9,467 nucleotides of DNA from DATKMP01 sp035541775 (GTDB taxonomy: Bacteria; Bacteroidota; Ignavibacteria; UBA10030): NCBI GenBank assembly GCA_035541775.1, contig DATKMP010000155.1, positions 1-9,467 of the forward strand, written 5' to 3'. The notes under the pieces were generated by a model. The model did not search any database. It saw nothing but the letters and a program-made list of their open reading frames with translations, and had not been told where the DNA came from. A program made the position numbers and the translations under genes. Below, one piece after another: positions 6,994-9,467 of this stretch; the stretch's first letter is position 1; every line of letters begins with the position of its first letter.

Positions 6994-6998
6994 TGCTT

Positions 6999-7142
6999 AT
7001 GATATATTTGGCAATATGTTTAGGATATATGGTGTTGCTGGCGTGTCTCATCCGATTCTTCCAGACCGTGCATCGCTGGGATGACGAAATTCAAGAAATG
7101 GAAAAGCAGGCACACTCAGAAATACAACATCGGGCTGCGTAG
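6999..7142 (+). CDS. Small single-span membrane protein, unrecognised
   Basis: 47 residues: MIYLAICLGYMVLLACLIRF opens directly into a hydrophobic span (about 2-21), followed by a charged, probably helical tail (about 25-47) with a run of acidic and basic residues (RWDDEIQEMEKQ at 26-37). There is no signal-peptidase site, so it should remain anchored with one span; orientation cannot be settled. I do not recognise the family. Support for a real gene comes from the proper ribosome binding site, the promoter-like element at the right distance, and a clean membrane-plus-helix composition. Its stop is 16 bases from the stop of convergent lptG, with no terminator hairpin in the gap. Small proteins of this form often modulate a larger membrane complex, but no partner can be named from the sequence. 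A longer version from the ATG at 6939 (67 residues) is less likely. Confidence 0.6.
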   Translation: MIYLAICLGYMVLLACLIRFFQTVHRWDDEIQEMEKQAHSEIQHRAA

Positions 7143-7158
7143 CAAAAACTAGCAATGC

Positions 7159-8259
7159 TTATTTCTGCACGCGGAACAGGTTGACAATTCCTGCGGCAAG
7201 AAAAATGCCGTTTGCCAGCCAAGCGGTGAACAATGGATTGAGGTCGCCATTATACCCAAAGACCTGACTTGCCTTCATAAAAACCAGATAGAGAAAAGTA
7301 ACGGCTGTGGCAATTCCAAATCCAAGTGCTGCACCAGTGCGCGGGCGACTGGATGCAAACGGCACTCCGAATAAAATCATAATCAGACTTGCAAACGGAA
7401 ACGCAAATTTAAAATGATATTCCACCTGCCAGCGTGCGACGTCTTGTCCAGCGCGTTGCTGGTCGGCGATAAAAGTTTTCAGCTCGCGAACGTCCATTTC
7501 ATCCGGTGTGTGTTGTTTTTCTTCGATGTCCTTCGGGGTAATCGATAATTTTCCAATCGGTAATTGATTAAAATTAGAAAACGATTGAGCTGTATCTCCA
7601 AAACTTCTTTGATTACCGAATTCCAAAATCCACGATCCATTTTGTGGATTGTCATCTTGCGCCTGCCATTTCATGAGTTGTGCGTCGTACCGGCGGCGCA
7701 GAATGGTCGGATCGGTCTGGTCAAAATCTTGAATGCTGACCTGATGGGCGATGCGCTGTTGTGTGTCATAGTAATGGATCGAAACAATGCGCCGCGGCCC
7801 TTCTTGAAATAAAATATTATAACGATCGGAAATATTAATCGATTTATTTAAATGCGTTCGTTCGATATAAAATTTTTTTTGATTGGCATACGGCACAAGC
7901 CATCCGTTGAGATAGATAGAAATGCAGCAAATGAAAAACGCCATGACCATAAAGGGAGCCATGGTGCGATATAAACTAACACCGCTTGCTTTGATGGCGG
8001 CAAGTTCATTCTGGCTCGAAAGCCGTCCGGTCACGAACAAGGCAGCTAACAACACGGCGACCGGAATCATCAACTTGACGATCTCAGGCGTGAACGCAAG
8101 ATAATATTCAACGATAACTTGTGTCGGCGCTTTGGCGTCGATAAAGTCGTCCAATTTTTCCATCATATCGATGATAACGAAGATGGCGATGAACGCGATC
8201 AATCCAAAAATAAATGAAACAAGAAATTGGCGGATGATGTAGCGGTCGAGAATTTTCAT
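7159..8259 (-). CDS. lptG: LPS export permease subunit LptG (YjgQ)
   Basis: 366 residues of the YjgP/YjgQ family. Three N-terminal spans (about 12-32, 58-78, 98-120), a periplasmic beta-jellyroll-type domain (about 125-260) and three C-terminal spans (about 270-292, 296-318, 335-360) give the standard six-span layout. Motifs are MKILDRYIIRQF at the start, GRLSSQNELAAIKASGVS (78-95) where the cytoplasmic coupling helix meets LptB, and EYHFKFAFPFASLIMILFGVPFA (270-292). LptG with LptF and ATPase LptB extracts LPS from the inner membrane and passes it to LptC/LptA. The frame extends upstream to 8418, but the start at 8259 fits the family N-terminus and overlaps the lptF stop by ATGA, implying coupled translation. 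Assignment as G rather than F rests on gene order and the lptF neighbour. Confidence 0.9.
   Translation of the reverse strand: MKILDRYIIRQFLVSFIFGLIAFIAIFVIIDMMEKLDDFIDAKAPTQVIVEYYLAFTPEIVKLMIPVAVLLAALFVTGRLSSQNELAAIKASGVSLYRTMAPFMVMAFFICCISIYLNGWLVPYANQKKFYIERTHLNKSINISDRYNILFQEGPRRIVSIHYYDTQQRIAHQVSIQDFDQTDPTILRRRYDAQLMKWQAQDDNPQNGSWILEFGNQRSFGDTAQSFSNFNQLPIGKLSITPKDIEEKQHTPDEMDVRELKTFIADQQRAGQDVARWQVEYHFKFAFPFASLIMILFGVPFASSRPRTGAALGFGIATAVTFLYLVFMKASQVFGYNGDLNPLFTAWLANGIFLAAGIVNLFRVQK
7970..7990 (-). repeat. Identical 21-bp segment shared by lptG and lptF (lptG copy)
   Basis: These 21 bases occur identically at 9334-9354 in lptF, in the same reading frame. They encode A-S-G-V-S-L-Y of the cytoplasmic coupling region, with the same codon choice at every fully shared codon. 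Flanking DNA is clearly diverged. Confidence 0.75.
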
Positions 8260-9467
8260 GATTTTTTTTCTTCGGCATCGGGATGGGTGCGCCAGGACTT
8301 CGGAAGCAGCCGTGTAAAATCGTACCATTGGATGTTGGGTGTTTCCCGCGCGGTTCGAAGGGTCAGATAAACTCCGACAATGATGAGAATAATATTTCCC
8401 ATCCACATTCCCATCCATGGCTCAAGCATTTCTCTGTCGGCAAGATTTTCCCCGGCTTTCAGACACGCCCAATACAAAACGAAAAACCCGAGACTCAAAC
8501 TTGCGCCCATGCCGAACGTCCCTTTCCGTGCCATAATGCCCAGCGGCGCGCCGATGAAAACGAAGACGATGCAGGCAATCGGTATTGCATACTTTTTATG
8601 GATTTCCACTAAATATTTTTTTACTTCTACACCGTAATAATGGTTTTGCAATAAATCATTTTCAATGGCCTGTCGAAGTTGGATAAATTGGCTTGCTTCT
8701 GAAGATGGAGCGAATCCCCAAATCGGCTGGCCAACTCCGGCAGAATACAAATTCGTAATGCTCTTATCGACCAATGATTGTGATCGTTGAATAGATTGAA
8801 GTTGTAACTTGCGCAAGCTATCCACCATGCCAACCATGGCAGCGGCGCTCAATTCGCGGTCACCGCGCGTGAACGCGCTTTCCTGTGATCGTTGAAAATT
8901 AAATCCTTCTGCTTCCATGACAATGCGATGTTTTTTAAAACGAATAATTCTGTACTGATTATGAAGCTGGTTGTTGATCTGGTGGATTTCGCCATCCCAC
9001 AAATCCATGATGAGCTTTTGATAATCGGACGAAAAAGAAATAGTGCCGTGGTGAGCGGTAATGGTTGCAGTCATCATTGGCTGCGAATAATCGAGAATGG
9101 TGACGCCTTCCAGGTCGTTGGAATGTTCAAAAGTTTTTCGGACTAAAATACTGTGCCCTTGCAACAGTTGCGTGAACATCCCCGGCACCAAGGTCAATGT
9201 CGGTTTTTTCCGAGAAATATCTGTTTGTAACACTCGCACTTGATGGTTGGCATCGGGCAAAACATCATTGTTGAAGCGAATTAAAAGATAGCAAACAACG
9301 ATGGAAGCAATAAAAACCGGCGCCATCATCAGGTATAAACTAACACCGCTTGCTCGCATCGCCGTAATTTCATTGTTGGAGGCCAAGCTGCCGAACGCCA
9401 TTAAGGTTGCGACGAGAACGCCCATCGGGATGGCAAGAACCAACATCCATGCAAGATTCAAGGTGAT
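8256..9467 (-). CDS. lptF: LPS export permease subunit LptF (YjgP), 5'-partial
   Basis: 403 residues are visible, running off the window end; the frame stays open through 9467 and the first span with the usual N-terminal basic segment is missing, so roughly 50-60 residues are lost. The TTG at 9461 is not a real start. Visible parts are span 2 (about 7-27), the coupling-helix region GSLASNNEITAMRASGVSLY (26-45), span 3 (about 48-66), a long periplasmic domain (about 70-285), KKYAIPIACIVFVFIGAPLG (291-310) and two more spans to about 370. A C-terminal cytoplasmic tail rich in charged residues follows (371-403). The periplasmic domain is longer than in lptG, with an inserted helical part rich in Gln, Ser and Arg (about 195-280). 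Both paralogs share the same family motifs. It lies upstream of lptG in the same transcript and forms the LptB2FG complex with it. Confidence 0.88.
   Translation of the reverse strand: MTLNLAWMLVLAIPMGVLVATLMAFGSLASNNEITAMRASGVSLYLMMAPVFIASIVVCYLLIRFNNDVLPDANHQVRVLQTDISRKKPTLTLVPGMFTQLLQGHSILVRKTFEHSNDLEGVTILDYSQPMMTATITAHHGTISFSSDYQKLIMDLWDGEIHQINNQLHNQYRIIRFKKHRIVMEAEGFNFQRSQESAFTRGDRELSAAAMVGMVDSLRKLQLQSIQRSQSLVDKSITNLYSAGVGQPIWGFAPSSEASQFIQLRQAIENDLLQNHYYGVEVKKYLVEIHKKYAIPIACIVFVFIGAPLGIMARKGTFGMGASLSLGFFVLYWACLKAGENLADREMLEPWMGMWMGNIILIIVGVYLTLRTARETPNIQWYDFTRLLPKSWRTHPDAEEKKS
9334..9354 (-). repeat. Identical 21-bp segment shared by lptG and lptF (lptF copy)
   Basis: Partner of 7970-7990: same 21 bases, same frame, same encoded A-S-G-V-S-L-Y motif in the paralogous subunit. 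Confidence 0.75.

Larger units (their letters stand above)
6660..6998. other. Divergent AT-rich regulatory region, no gene seen
   Basis: These 339 bases separate the minus-strand O-antigen-ligase-like gene from the plus-strand 47-residue gene. No open frame with coding character was found, except an in-frame upstream extension from 6939 of the small gene that overlaps its promoter. The region is clearly richer in A+T than the flanking genes. It holds the candidate promoters, the 16-bp palindrome and the 13-bp direct repeats listed separately. It must carry the promoters for both flanking genes, since they diverge here. Confidence 0.7.

Noticed and set aside
6939..6998. Longer 67-residue form of the small membrane protein
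   Set aside because: The ATG at 6939 has no ribosome binding site and precedes the predicted transcription start near 6977; the added residues lie over the promoter element.
8260..8418. N-terminal extension of lptG
   Set aside because: It overlaps the 3' end of lptF in another frame and does not resemble any LptG N-terminus; MKILDRYIIRQF at 8259 does.

Overview
The window comes from a diderm (Gram-negative) bacterium of moderate to lowish G+C. Both subunits of the lipopolysaccharide-export permease (LptF, LptG) are present, with an O-antigen-ligase-type membrane protein, a lipoprotein and secreted periplasmic proteins. The mix (TMTC-like TPR mannosyltransferase-type protein, TatT-associated TRAP transporter, LptFG) would fit a free-living member of the FCB group, for example Ignavibacteria or relatives. 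That placement is a guess from gene content. No rRNA, tRNA, CRISPR array, insertion sequence or phage gene was seen.

Layout. (1) 2-1597 (+): 3' part of a multi-membrane-span protein ending in four TPRs, of the TMTC / bacterial TPR glycosyltransferase type; its 5' end lies outside the window. (2) 1700-5361 (+): a compact four-gene operon for a TPR-protein-associated TRAP transporter (TPAT): lipoprotein TatT, periplasmic binding protein DctP (TatP), small membrane subunit DctQ and large membrane subunit DctM. The last three genes are joined by ATGA overlaps. A strong hairpin at 5378-5410, with A and T tracts on either side, ends the operon and can also terminate the converging gene. (3) 5439-6659 (-): an O-antigen ligase / Wzy-like polytopic protein. 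(4) 6660-6998: a 339-base AT-rich divergent regulatory region. (5) 6999-7142 (+): a 47-residue single-span membrane protein directly behind a sigma-54-like promoter. (6) 7159-9467 (-): lptG and lptF, overlapping by ATGA, lptF cut by the window end.

How the genes work together. In the TPAT, TatT should sit on a periplasmic membrane face and cooperate with DctP to hand a probably non-polar ligand to the sodium-driven DctQM permease. LptF and LptG form the inner-membrane permease that pulls LPS out of the bilayer with LptB. The O-antigen-ligase-type protein would act on a lipid-linked glycan at the same membrane face. The TMTC-like protein would transfer sugars to protein, or act on another periplasmic acceptor.

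The most unusual part is the intergenic region before the 47-residue protein. It holds a near-consensus -24/-12 element, correctly placed for the gene's ribosome binding site. A 16-bp near-palindrome lies about 110-125 bases upstream of the expected transcription start, an IHF-like AATCAA sits between them, and a diverged pair of 13-bp direct repeats lies further upstream. This looks like an enhancer-activated promoter for a small unrecognised membrane protein.
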